Assembly: GCF_023898315.1 (NCBI RefSeq)
Contig: NC_064621.1
Location: 17,730,501-17,794,500 of the forward strand
DNA from: Schistocerca nitens
Lineage: Eukaryota > Arthropoda > Insecta > Orthoptera > Acrididae
Reading direction: 5' to 3'
Length of the DNA: 64,000 nt
Position 1 is the first letter of the stretch. Each line of letters starts with the position of its first letter. The translations under genes and the position numbers were made by a program. The notes beneath the pieces were generated by a model. The model was not told the origin of the DNA. It did no database searches and saw only the letters and a list, made by a program, of their open reading frames with translations. Positions 22,060 to 32,748 of the stretch are shown here, one piece after another.

Positions 22060-23392
22060 AGTTGCGAAAAATACCAAGTAAATAGTGGAAGAAACATGGA
22101 TCTAAGAAGGAGCTCTTTGCCGGACCAAACATGAGTTCCGGGTTCGAGAAAGACGACGGCGGTGATTCTTCTCTTGGAACTGCGCCGCTCATCTCAAGTA
22201 TTTACAGAATATTCATTGACATCGGCTTGTAGTAGGATTTAGGATCAGATACTGAATTCCAACATTATGATATACCTCAAAAAAAAAAAAAAACGGTTTA
22301 TTGACACGTAACTAGCACGGATACAGAAAACATCAATTTAGTTACACCCAAGTGGCGGTAGTTCACTTGAAGCAGTCAGTGCTATCTACAGGCGTTTTCA
22401 AGCCGATCGCATAATTCTGCATTTCACGGAAGCACTTAAAGTCACACAAGCGGCTTCTAATCAAACCAGTAAACCTCAGACTGGTTAAGGAATCGAACTC
22501 CCATGCACAAAACAGCTTCAACCGTCTGAGTGCTTTACAGATCAGTTAACGTGTTAAACATTTGGCACTAAGCATGTAATCAAGAATAAGTTTAGAAAAT
22601 GTTCGTAATTATGTTTAAATATTATGTATCCTCGGAGTCTTTCTCGACGGCATACACGAATAAAACGTTCTTGGTTTTCATCCCGCGTCAATTCGAATAA
22701 AATCCTCGAGCTTTCCATGACCATCTCCGCCATTGTCGTCAGTAGTTCATTGACTGCCGAGGCTGCTACGGTTTCTCGCTTATATAGGCATGATGACATA
22801 AGCAGCAGCCAGTCAATGAACTGACGCGGCTGGAAAACGGAGAACGTTTTATTCATGTTCAAAAAGTGCTCGTCACTAAGCGCTCTCATTATGAAACACT
22901 GCGTGATTATTGTCTGAGTAATTTCTCTCCTTTTTAAGGGAAAGTCAGTTTTCCACATATTTATATGTTTATCATATCGTATCTCGTAAATTATGTACCA
23001 TACAATGCTATAATTTCGCAGGTACATTCGGTGGTATATGTGGATAAAGTATGAGAAACATGTTGCGAACAGAACTAGTAGCATAGAAATAATAAACTAA
23101 AACTTCGCGTCTGATGCTGAAGTTTTAGTGCATGAACATCGGAAACGTGGTTAAGGATATGTTTTTTTCTTTCGTCGTTTTGCAGGGGGTGTCAGCGAGA
23201 AAAAGTTTCGTGAAGTTTTGTAATTATGTGTAACGTTTATTGGAAGCCGCCAAGTGTCTCCATTCTCAATCACTGGATGATTATAATCTGGGTAATTTGC
23301 GCGCCGTGAGTTTTCTGCCTCAATAACTCTTTATACACAGTTCTAACTTTAAGAGTTGACTTACTGTGTTAAACTTTTACTGCTTGATTATA
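22060..23392. other. Unassigned DNA with one long frame
   Basis: Apart from the unrecognised frame at 22554-23084 (listed separately) and an A-run near 22280-22294, nothing is recognised. Around 22480-22520 a reversed GAGTTCGATTCC word could be a tRNA-like remnant. Confidence 0.4.
22554..23084 (-). CDS. Unrecognised 176-codon frame
   Basis: The longest frame in this window without a visible transposon link. It begins with a hydrophobic, Tyr-rich stretch, has mixed composition, and contains an acidic/Met-rich segment (TTMAEMVMESSRILFE) followed by a basic one (FIRVCRRERLRGYIIF). I recognise no domain. No promoter, splice sites or poly-A signal clearly frame it. It may be chance, a host exon, or part of an unrecognised transposon. 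Function unknown. Confidence 0.2.
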   Translation of the reverse strand: MLLVLFATCFSYFIHIYHRMYLRNYSIVWYIIYEIRYDKHINMWKTDFPLKRREITQTIITQCFIMRALSDEHFLNMNKTFSVFQPRQFIDWLLLMSSCLYKRETVAASAVNELLTTMAEMVMESSRILFELTRDENQERFIRVCRRERLRGYIIFKHNYEHFLNLFLITCLVPNV

Positions 23393-24624
23393 CACTATGT
23401 GATCAAAAGTATCCGGACACCTCCAAACATACGTTTTTCATATTAGGTGCGTTGTGCTGCCACCTGCCACCTGCCGCCAGGTACTCCATATCAGCGACCT
23501 CAGTAGTAATTAGACGCCGTAGTAGAGCAGGATGGCGCGCTCCGCGGAACTCACGGGCTTCGAACGTGGACAGGTGATCGGGTGTCACTTGTGTCAGACG
23601 TCTGTACGCGAGATTTCCACACTCCTAAACATCCCTAGGTCCAGTGTTTCCGAGGTGACAGTGAAGTGGGAAAGAGGAGGGACACGTACAGCACAAAAGC
23701 GTACAGGCCGCCTCGTCTGTTGACTGACAGAGACCGTTGACAGTTGAAGAGGGTCGTAATGTGTAATAGGCTATCCAGATCTTCACACAGGAATTCCAGA
23801 CTGCATCAGGATGCACTGCAAGTACTATGACAGTTAGGCAGGAGGTGAGAAAACTTGGATTTCATGGTCGAGCGGCTGCTCATAAGCCACACATCACGCC
23901 GGTAAATGCCAAAGGAGGCCTCGCTTGGTGTAAGGAGCGTAAACATTGGGCGACTGAACAGTTATGTGGAGTGACGAATCACTGTACACAATGTGGCGAT
24001 CCGATGGCAGGGTGTGGGTATGACGAATACCCGGTGAACGTCATCTACCAGCTTGTGTAGAGCCAACAGTAAAATTCGGAGGCGGTGGTGTTATGGTGTG
24101 GTCGTGTTTTTCATGGAGGGGCCTTGCATGTTGTTTTGCGTGGCACTATCACAGCACAGGCCTACATTTATGTTACAAGCACCTTCTTGCTTCCCACTGA
24201 TGATGAGCAATTTGGGGATGGCGATTGCATCTTTCAACACGATCGAACGCCTGTTCATAATGCACGACCTGTGGCGAAGTGGTTACACGACAATCACAGC
24301 CCTGTAATGGACGGGCCTGCGCAGAGTCCTAAGCTGAATCCTATAGAACACCATTGGGACGTTTTGGAAGGCCGACTTCGTGCCAGGTCTCACCGACCGA
24401 CATCGATACCTCTCCTGAGTGCAGCACTCCGTGAAGAATGGGCTGCCATTCCCCAAGAAACCTTCCAGCACCTGATCGAACGTATGACTGCGACAGTGGA
24501 AGCTCTCATCAAGACTAAGAGTGAGCCAATACCATATTGAATTCCAGCATTGCCGATGGAGGGCACCACGAACTTTTGTAAGTCATTTTCGGCCAGGTGT
24601 CCGGAAACTTTTGATCACATAGTG
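23393..24624 (+). mobile_element. Tc1-like transposon, decayed
   Basis: The inverted ends CACTATGTGATCAAAAGTAT (left) and the mirrored end at 24605-24624 define a 1.23-kb element. TA precedes it (23391-23392); the right side reads TC, a likely mutation. The transposase is broken by frameshifts into at least three pieces on the plus strand. Confidence 0.9.
23532..24540 (+). pseudogene. Tc1 transposase, frameshifted
   Basis: Start ATG at 23532 (MARSAELTGFERGQVIG). The HTH follows (SVREISTLLNIPRSSVSEV) up to a stop at 23723. A second piece (23827-24060) has the linker KLGFHGRAAAHKPHI and KGGLAWCKERKHW. In another frame the first-Asp motif WSDESLYTMW can be read near 23970. A third piece (24085-24540) has FQHDRTPVHNARPVAKWL with the second Asp and SPKLNPIEHHWD with the final Glu; the usual Asp before LNPIE is Lys here. 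At least three disruptions. Not functional. Confidence 0.85.
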
Positions 24625-24889
24625 TCCCTCTTAATAAGTACATTATGAAAGCATTCGACATTTTTAAATTCTCTAAATAATTATATGACATACTGAAAAT
24701 GAAAATTTGTATTCCCTGGGAAAGACGTCATATAGACAATTTGAATTGGATCGTCGAACCATGTGCCTGTTGAGCCGTTTGGTAATATAGATTGTGTGCA
24801 TGTGGGGCGCTGTTGGAGACGTGCCAACGGATTCGTTATTTCCTGTCACAAAGATCATAATTCGTAGTTCTTGAATAGAAACTATATAG

Positions 24890-25705
24890 TGGAACCGAAG
24901 TTACATCTAGGGTTACCCAAAGAACCTTTATAGGCCCTCTGCCGTTCTTTATCTATATATATGATTTACGAGACTATATGGGCAGTCTTCTTGGATTTTT
25001 TTGCAGATAATTATGTAGTTTACTGTATTTTAAAAGCATCAGAATATCACAACGAATTAGATAATAATTCAGACTATATATCTGCAAGGTGAACATTGAC
25101 CATGAACAATAAAAAGGGCAAGGTCCCTCATATGAGTACTAAAAACACACGATGCAATACACAAATTTAACGGTTGCTCGTTTCAACTATGTGAACATCA
25201 CGTACAAAATGTTTTGGGGGACCAAAGACTGCGTTTTATTGACAAAATACTTTGAAGGTGCAACCAATATACTAAAGAGACTGCCAGCACTACGCTTGTA
25301 CCTCCTCTTCTAGATATTACTCGATGGTAGCTGATCCTTTCCAGATATAATTGACAGTGGATATTCAAAAAAAGTCAAAGAAAGGCAGATCATTTTTTAT
25401 TATTACGAAATAGAGGAGTGAGCGCCTCGAACACGAGGTCGTGTTCCAGTCATTAAAGCATTCATTCCGCTGAGATCTTTTCACAAATTCATGATCAGTA
25501 ACTTACTACAATAAACTCCAGAATATTTTCTTGGGTTCCACTACCGTGATAAAAATAGGAGCAATCGGACGTCGCACGGAAAGGCCTAAGTGTTCATTTC
25601 TCCGCGTGCTATTCGCTAGTGGAAGTGTAAATAAATATTCAAAGTGTTTCTATGAAAACTCTACCAAACACTATGATCGCAGAATAATGATGTAGATGTA
25701 GAAGC
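24890..25705 (+). mobile_element. 3' end of a Jockey/CR1-type LINE
   Basis: Broken RT sequence on the plus strand: a GxPKEP...LPFFIYIYD-like region equivalent to GVPQGxxxGPLLFLIYINDL (24925-24970), FADNYVVY near 25005, and later words shared with the copies at 42725 and 55345 (CTACGCTTGT.CCTCCTCTTCTAGA, 25291). It ends in GATGTAGATGTAG at 25690-25703, the tail of the family. All frames are interrupted. Confidence 0.75.
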
Positions 25706-26360
25706 GTCCTTATCGGTAATATCGTTTGTGTATTATCTAAGAATGCTTCACTGCCATGTGATTAACGAACACACACGTAAAGTAGGCGTAGCAGGCTCCG
25801 CTCATGCTGGTTACAACGACGCCCACCAAACGCTCCGTGCACAACAATCGCAAGATATTTTTATCACGACATAAGAAACTCTTATCGGCAGTATTTTTTA
25901 AGATTAAAGATGTGAGCCGACTATAGCTCCAAAAGCGTAACACTTTTGACTTCTTATGTTTCATTGCTATAGTAGCCTATTACTATAGCTCTATGAGATG
26001 CACGGAACAGTCTGTACTGTGCCTTATTGAAATTGAATGGTGATCCATTTGCTTTGAACGGATGTGATCGTAATTACAAATGTTCAATTAGCTGCCTTTT
26101 AATAATAGGAATGGTAATACTCGTTACTCCTGTTCTTTTATCACGTACAGAAGCAACGAATTTTGCATATTTCAGCCACAAAGTAGATGACAGTTAATGC
26201 ACAACAGTAACAATAGAAAATCCGAGATACGACTCTACAATGTTGCCTAACTGCTCCAAATTCGGAGTGCCTATTGCTACGGAGCTGATGCTCTCTGCTT
26301 TCATCTTGCACATAACGCGAATACAATGAATCTTTTGCGTCTACTTTCTTGTAATTAATA
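25706..26360. other. Unassigned DNA
   Basis: No gene or repeat recognised between the LINE tail and the Tc1 element. Confidence 0.4.
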
Positions 26361-27665
26361 CACCGACAGAAAAACTCACAACACCAAAAAAAATTTTAAT
26401 GTAGGGTAACGCTGTTTCGAGAATACATTTGTCTAGGTAACGTATTTAAGTGATGAACATTAGAAGATCACAGGATAATGCAAGCGCGAGGTAATGCTGG
26501 TGCGGTAATGAACGGTGTAACGGCCGGAATGTTGAATGCAAGCGTACAAACGTCCATACGTTGTGCTGGACGTCAGTTTGTGGTGACCCACGCGTATCGC
26601 ACTTGGTCGGTCAATTACAGGGACGGTTAATGCTGTTTGTGGATGACGCTGGAGTTAGCATCCGATGATGACCCATATGTGCTCGATTGGATACAGATCT
26701 GTTGAGCGAGCATGCCAAAGCAACATTTCGACACTCTGTGGAGCATACTGGGTTACGACAGCGGTATGTGGGCGAGCGTTATCGTGTTAGAAAGGATCTC
26801 CTGCAATGCTGTTCATGAATGACAGCAAAACCGGTCAAATCACTATATTGGCGTAGAAACTTGCAGTCACCGTGCGTGTGATAACCACGAAAGTGCTCCT
26901 GCCGTCGTGTCAAACCGCACCGCAGACGATAACTCCAGGTGTAGGTCGAATGTGTCTAACACGCAGACAGGCTGGTAGCAGGTTCTCAGCTTACACCCTC
27001 CCATCAAACTCTCTGCCATCACTGACACCGACGAAGAACTAGATTTCATTAGAAAACACAACACAGCTACAACCTGCCCTCCAACGTGCTCTCGCCTAAC
27101 ACCAGTGAAGCCTCAGATGGCGTTGGTTTGGCACGTAGCAGTCCGATTTGTAACAGTTCCTCGTGTCACTCTGATGGCAACTGCTGCTCAAATTGCTGCT
27201 TCAGATGCAGTACGATGCCCAGAGCCATACGCCAAACTCGATGGTCTTCCTTCTGGGTAGTACCACGTGACTGTCCGGAGCCCGGTCATCTCGTGACCAC
27301 CGCTGCCAGCACTCATGTACAGCGGCTACATCCCTCACAAGTCTTTCTGCAATATAGCAGAAGGAACATCCAGATTCTTGTACCCCTGTTATATGACCTC
27401 GTTCAAACTCAGTGCGATGTTGATAAGGGTGCCTTTGTCGTCTGGAAAGCATTCTTGACCAACAACAACTCACCGCGTCCGCGCTCACGACCTTTATATT
27501 GTGTATTTAGAGCAAACCTGACTTGCATCCTCATAGAGGCGCTACTAAAACCATTCTTCTGCGCCTGGCGTGAGACTGGAATAGACATGCTCTTTCAGAT
27601 GTAGAAACACGTGTACCAAATGTCTTTTATGTCGCACAACTCCTTCTTGGTGTTGTGACTTTAAC
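26361..27665 (-). mobile_element. Tc1-like transposon, minus strand, decayed
   Basis: Left end CACCGACAGAAAAACTCACA, with TA just before it. The right end is degraded but keeps the inverted word TTGGTGTTGTGACT at 27648-27661. The transposase HTH is on the minus strand. About 1.3 kb. Confidence 0.75.
27201..27488 (-). pseudogene. Tc1 transposase HTH fragment
   Basis: The 95-codon frame holds a helix-turn-helix pattern: FERGHITGVQESGCSFCYIAERLVRDVAAVHECWQRW (residues 28-64), typical of Tc1 DNA-binding domains. It then runs out of pattern. A further piece at 26867-27064 (minus) includes a decayed SDES-like motif that would be the first catalytic Asp region. No complete catalytic core remains. 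Confidence 0.65.
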
Positions 27666-29097
27666 TTTAACTCTGGCATGAGGATACGCAATCAAGTCCG
27701 AAAATTTTCTGAAATGATTTCTCAGTTATCAGTTGTATTATATAATCAATCGAGGTAATTGTAGCCTGAACCTGAACACAACCGGAAAAATGTCAGAGGT
27801 TTTCCAGTGATATTTTCGGAGTATTTTTGTATAAGGAGCTAGTGGTTTTCTACAGAATTACTGCGTTTGTTTGATTTATTTTGTATTTCACTGCAATGAA
27901 ACATCAGTCAAACAATGCAAACGTCGACGGCAAGTGCAGTGTGTCCTTTTTTTGAAACAAATTCCTTCCTTCCACACACGCCACTTTCTCCTGACAGAAG
28001 ACACGCCCACTCAACCCTTTGCTCCAAAGCTAGCACTCAGTACTGTCTTGCTTTAGCGTTAACAGTGATGCACAACAGCAAGTATAAGTTTTGTGATAAA
28101 GAGTTGGCCGATACGCACCTCGTTTATGGGTAACTGTGTTATGCTACATACGGACATAACAAACTGGACGCACTGTTATTTCGTACAGTTGTTATACTGC
28201 TCTGTGGTTTGTATTGTACAGAATTTACAGCTGTAGATTTCTAACGATGATTTTCATAATGGTCGACAAACATACTAATAGCATACAGCAATAGAGCAAT
28301 ATCGACAGATTATCACCACCGTTCAGGATTGACTGCAAACAAGTGAAGATCTAAACGCACAGGATAAAATGAAGCCGATAATCCGACGATGACCAACATT
28401 GACTGTCAGAATGCTTTGAGTCCAATTGTACATAATAGTGCCATATCGCTACTGCACTTCTTGTTTGTTATGCCATAAAATGTGTTTCTTCGCTTCTTGA
28501 AACATTTCATCTTCATTTAGTGTATTGTAATCATGCGCAATGAACATTTTAGTGGTATCTCAAGTTTTGTTTTAAGTATTACGGTGAAATATGCTACTGC
28601 ACACCCAGCACACTAACACACAGGGTGCCCTCTGCTTTCGTCCATAAACGATCTGTAACAATGCGACGAATACTCACTTAGACGGCAACCTGAATCCGGG
28701 AGAAAGTTATGCATGCGATGCTCACCTGCAACAGAAGAAATGGATGTGGGATTAGCAGCTGATCTTCCAAAACAACATCATAGTGCAGAGAACTTTACAA
28801 CATGTAATTCTCCTTATGTTGCAAGCTAATTACAGAAATAACTATATGATGTATTTGATCGACGAGTACAATGTGTCACCAGAAGGGTCACACCGCCAGG
28901 ACTGCAATATGAGGTACGGAGAACCGATATGTACTTCGTAGAGGCACTGCAGAATGCTGAAAACATGAATGGGAAAAAATAAGATGAAAAGTTGTACGCA
29001 ATAATTCAGTCGTCGGTCCGTTATTCCATGAAGAAATAAAAGGAGGAAGATTAAAGTCCTGTCGATAGCACGGTCATTAGAGACATGGTCGTTAGTA
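27666..29097. other. Unassigned DNA
   Basis: About 1.4 kb without a recognised gene. Overlapping plus frames at 27871-28133 contain no known motif. Confidence 0.4.
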
Positions 29098-29305
29098 ACC
29101 TAAGTCACAAGCTCGGATTACGAAAGTATGGGCAAGGAAACTGGCCGCGTCTTTTTTAAAGGAAGCATCCTGGTGTCTGCCTGGGACGATTTAGGGAAAT
29201 CACAGGAAAACTAATCTGCATGGCCGGACAGGGATTTGAACCGTCATCCTGTCCAATACGAGTCCAATGGGCTAACTACTGACTATACCACGAAATCCCT
29301 AACAA
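29098..29305 (-). mobile_element. tRNA-derived SINE (family 4), minus strand
   Basis: The plus strand reads GATTTAGGGAAATCACAGGA and GGGATTTGAACCGTCATCCT; reversed, this gives a box-B-like GGTTCAAATCC. The layout GGGCAAGGAAAC...GGAAGCATCCTGG...box B matches a SINE family that I know from locust DNA. No clean TSD seen. Confidence 0.7.
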
Positions 29306-29789
29306 AGTCAATGCCCAGGCACATCTGTTCTCTAATAGGCAGACTCAAATTTAACCGTATTCATCTTCACGTGTTGCACATCGTAGACAATTCTGTTCGT
29401 TGGAGAAGGAGAGGACACAGATCATTTTTTTTCTTTGGGTGGACCAGACCATTCATACGAGTACCGCAAACACTCGTATTAACTTGTGAAGCTTGGTTAT
29501 CCGTTGCGTACCTGCGTGATGGCTCTTTTCGCGACTGAGGATCACAGACTTTTCAATGCGACGCACATACGCACTGTCGTCGAAGCTGTCCGCTCATCGG
29601 GCCAACAAATCACAGACAATGGGCTCCACAAAAGTGTCCTATAACATTTCAATTTGCAATTATTATATTGTATTGGTGTACCTGTAATTATGAATATTCT
29701 GTCACCAACCTAACATTTATCCCACTGTGAGACACTTCAGTCAGTGGTTTCGCGGAAAAATGTTCACGGTTCCCCTCGGAAACATGATT
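29306..29789. other. Unassigned DNA
   Basis: The frame 29236-29538 overlaps the SINE and shows no known motif. Confidence 0.4.
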
Positions 29790-30117
29790 GTACCAACGCG
29801 TGCACCTCTTCGTCCAAAGCAAATCGACGGCCACGAATCTTTCTTCATGGCTCTAAAAATATGGCAGTTGTATGGAGAGAGATCAGGAATGTATGGAGGA
29901 CGTGTAATGGTTCGCAGCGAAACTCATGCAGGGCAGTCGAAACAATCTAACAATCTTGCCAACATGTGCGCCCACCCCACATACTCCCGTACAGTCTCGA
30001 TTTCTTCCCATGCGATATCCATATTTTTGGAGACCCGACGAAAGACATTCGTCGCCGTCGATTCGTTTCGGACGAAGAGTTGCACACCTGGGTAAAATTA
30101 TGGTTTCGTAGATGATC
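29790..30117. pseudogene. Inverted pair of mariner transposase fragments
   Basis: The right piece (about 29985-30117, plus strand) reads LDFFPCDIHIFGDPTKDIRR then FVSDEELHTWVKLWFR, the C-terminal end of a mariner transposase just after its last catalytic Asp. The left piece (about 29811-29905) is an inverted copy of the same stretch, sharing AATCGACGG and AAAAATATGG words. About 85 bases separate them. The plus-strand copy is cut by the SINE at 30118. Both are dead fragments. Confidence 0.65.
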
Positions 30118-30322
30118 AAAAACGGTTTAAATGGCTCTAAGCACTATGGGACTTAACATCTGAGGTCATCAGTCCCCTACACTTAGAACTACATAAACCT
30201 AACTTACCTAAGGACATCACACACATCCATGCCCGACGCAGGATTCGAACCTGCGACCGTAGCAGCAGCGCGATTCCGGACAGAAGCGCCTAGATAGAAC
30301 CGCTCGGCTACAGCGGCCGGCC
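30118..30322 (-). mobile_element. Full-length SINE (family 1), minus strand
   Basis: Reverse complement begins GGCCGGCCGCTGTAGCCGAG and includes box B GGTTCGAATCC. The direct repeat GTAGATGATC lies at 30108-30117 and 30323-30332. It interrupts a mariner relic. Confidence 0.9.
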
Positions 30323-30338
30323 GTAGATGATCGCAAAC

Positions 30339-30359
30339 TTTTTTTTTTTTTTTTTTTTT
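30339..30359 (-). repeat. T21 homopolymer
   Basis: A 21-base T run between two SINEs, possibly the tail of a minus-strand retro-insert that is otherwise lost. Confidence 0.75.
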
Positions 30360-30392
30360 CCATGAGGGACTTGACCACCTTTGCTCACAGTA

Positions 30393-30521
30393 TTCTCTGC
30401 CTCGTGATGACTGCGTGTTGTGTGCTGTCCTTAGGTTAGTTAGGTTTAAGTAGTTCTAAGTTCTAGGGGACTGATGACCATAGATGTTTAGTCCCATAGT
30501 GCTCAGAGCCATTTGAACCAT
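30393..30521 (+). mobile_element. Chimeric SINE, 5'-truncated
   Basis: It starts TTCTCTGCCTCGTGATGACT, which belongs just after the tRNA head of the family-2 SINE (see 54873), but continues with the family-1 tail (TCCTTAGGTTAGTTAGGTTT). The direct repeat TTTGCTCACAGTA flanks it at 30380-30392 and 30522-30534. Confidence 0.85.
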
Positions 30522-30653
30522 TTTGCTCACAGTAGGATAAATGTGGTGACAGTTACATCGATTCCTTTTGATATAATAAACAGTTTACTTACTTTTACCC
30601 ATCCGCCTCGTTTTAATTTGACTCCTCCTTACAAATGTAACATATTGCCCACA

Positions 30654-30853
30654 GCCGCGCGGGTTGAGGCGTTATGTCACGGACTGCGTGGCCCCTCCCG
30701 CCGGAGGTTCGAGTCCTCCCTCGGGCATGGTGTGTGTGTGTGTGTGTGTGTGTGTTGTTCTTAGCGTAAGTTAGTTTAAGTAGTGTGTAACACGAGGCAC
30801 CAATGATCTCAGCAGTTTGGTCCCTTAGGAATTCACACACATTTGAACATTTG
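30654..30853 (+). mobile_element. tRNA-derived SINE (family 3) with TG microsatellite
   Basis: It starts GCCGCGCGGGTTGAGGCG, has box B GGTTCGAGTCC followed by TCCCTCGGGCATGG, an expanded (TG)n run at about 30730-30754, and ends CACACACATTTGAACATTTG. The 15-bp repeat AACATATTGCCCACA (30639-30653) recurs with one mismatch at 30854-30868. Confidence 0.9.
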
Positions 30854-30868
30854 AACATATTCCCCACA

Positions 30869-32748
30869 AAATATGTGAAAAACAGTTAACCCTCAGAAAA
30901 TATAGAAAGGGGTGTTCGGCGAAATTTTAAGTGGAGGGAAACTAGTTATAGAGGCTGAGATACGATGCAAGAATGCTAGAGGAATGTCATTCATCTATAA
31001 ATCGGGTTGCTTACAAAAACCTCATCATGGTGAGTGTCACGTTTTGAAGCTATTACATTGGTCGTTTCCCCTCTTTGGACGAGTTAAAATCACTTTTTAA
31101 ATGAGTATGTAATATTACTTAAGCAAGATAATGTATTTCGAAATAACCACTGAACGTCTCTTTTAAGAACTTATTTCACGAACATGCATATGAAGTTCGT
31201 CATTGTTGCTGTTCGCTCACGACAAGAACAGTATCGTCCCTAGTCGGTAACAAAGGGTCTTGTACAAGTTGCACCCACGTGAAAGCTGATACAATTAAGT
31301 AATGAACTACAATGAAGGTTGCATGTAGGGGGTATCCGAAGTTCACCGACAAAATTCCGGAGGATGTTCTGGGATACATTTAGAGAATTTTGGTGTAAGG
31401 GACATGTGTCTACTGCAGCTAGTTTCGGAATAATTGCATTTCGTTGTTATTCTTACCTCCATTTTTCTTTGTATCTGCATTGCATTGGACATTTGTGCAC
31501 AGCTGTGCAAACTAGTGTCGTCGGTATACACTGTGTCTGTTGTTCGGAAACAAAACTGCTTCATTTACTCGCGCTCCTACAATAATGCCTACTTCATTCC
31601 TCGTCCTCGTGTTTGGAATCAGTACCGCTCGGTACTGTCACGGGACTGTCTTTCTCGCAGTACTGGTTGTACGTCAACATCGATACACAGCAGTATGCTT
31701 AGGTTTACTTACGAAGCGTTGGGTGCAAGGCACGTAAGGTGTGGACTCGCCGAAGGCAATGGAACAGTTGCACAACGACGCTGTGCTGGGCTATTCTCGC
31801 AGCGACAGCGACCACGTCACAGTACTCCCGCACCAGTGGGTTGTTCGTTACTCTATGTCTCGTGCTGTACGTGCTGGCGACCACATATTACAGACTTCTT
31901 CACTGTTTCTCAGAAACAAAGGTAAGTAAGTTAGGTCCATCGGCATGGTTGGCTGAGAGACCCCAAGGGTAGATTCAGCCCCCTAATTGAAAAGTTTATT
32001 CTTCCTTCGGGCGCAGTGGCACCTTTCGTTCGTGAAGCGTAAGCGTGCAGTATTAATTGTACCTGTTGAGTGCAGATGACTGCAGTGGCTGTTTGTATGT
32101 AGTGTGGTGTCATTTTTGTGTCACAGGAGAGGCTGAGACCGGTGCCAGCACACAGCCTAGTCCTGACGAACAGCATCACTAGGGCCGCCGAGCTCAACGT
32201 TCCAGCCGACGCGTCGATCTCCATCAACAGCGTCACACGCCCTCAGTTTATGAAATACTTGGGAGGTGCGAAGTTTGATGGTCAGGAAATACACACCACC
32301 ACTTGTTCTCCCGCTGCCGGCCAAATACTGGCGGGGAAAATTTCTTCCCCCACTACGATTCAAACTGTCTTTTCTCGTAGTCGTGGGCCCTCGCACATGC
32401 GTGAATTTGCGACCTCGCTTACGGAGGCGGTTAGAAACAAAGATAATTGGGGAAACAAACAGAATAAATTATAATTATATTGTCACTCTGTACGGAGCCG
32501 CTTGTACCAAAATATTCAAAAAATGTACCTGAACAATTTCCGAAATTTTCGCTGTGGAGTTATGATTAATCCTGTATATGCTCTTCAGATGAGGTATGAG
32601 CTACAGATAAATCTGTAGATGGTTAGTGAAGCCTATGCTGCCAAATCTCAAAAATGAGCTTGGTTTACTGGAGACGGTTATTACAGACTTGAGGTGGAAA
32701 CTGTTGTATTGTACGACAAGGGAAAAACTCAGCTTGGTGACGTATATA
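30869..32748. other. Mostly unassigned; one long frame with donor site
   Basis: No repeat family is certain here. Two features stand out: the plus frame 31434-31925, listed separately, and a sentence at 31937-32035 (GGTTGGCTGAGAGACCCCAA) that I think belongs to a dispersed locust repeat but cannot name. Confidence 0.35.
31434..31925 (+). CDS. Unrecognised 163-codon frame ending at a splice donor
   Basis: The frame begins MHFVVILTSIFLCICIALDICAQ, which looks like a signal peptide or membrane anchor of about 23 residues, and continues Cys- and Arg-rich. Just before the stop, CAAAG/GTAAGTAAG at 31917-31930 matches a strong splice donor, so an exon could end at 31921. I recognise no domain, and overlapping frames are open too. 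It could be a host exon or chance. Confidence 0.2.
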   Translation: MHFVVILTSIFLCICIALDICAQLCKLVSSVYTVSVVRKQNCFIYSRSYNNAYFIPRPRVWNQYRSVLSRDCLSRSTGCTSTSIHSSMLRFTYEALGARHVRCGLAEGNGTVAQRRCAGLFSQRQRPRHSTPAPVGCSLLYVSCCTCWRPHITDFFTVSQKQR

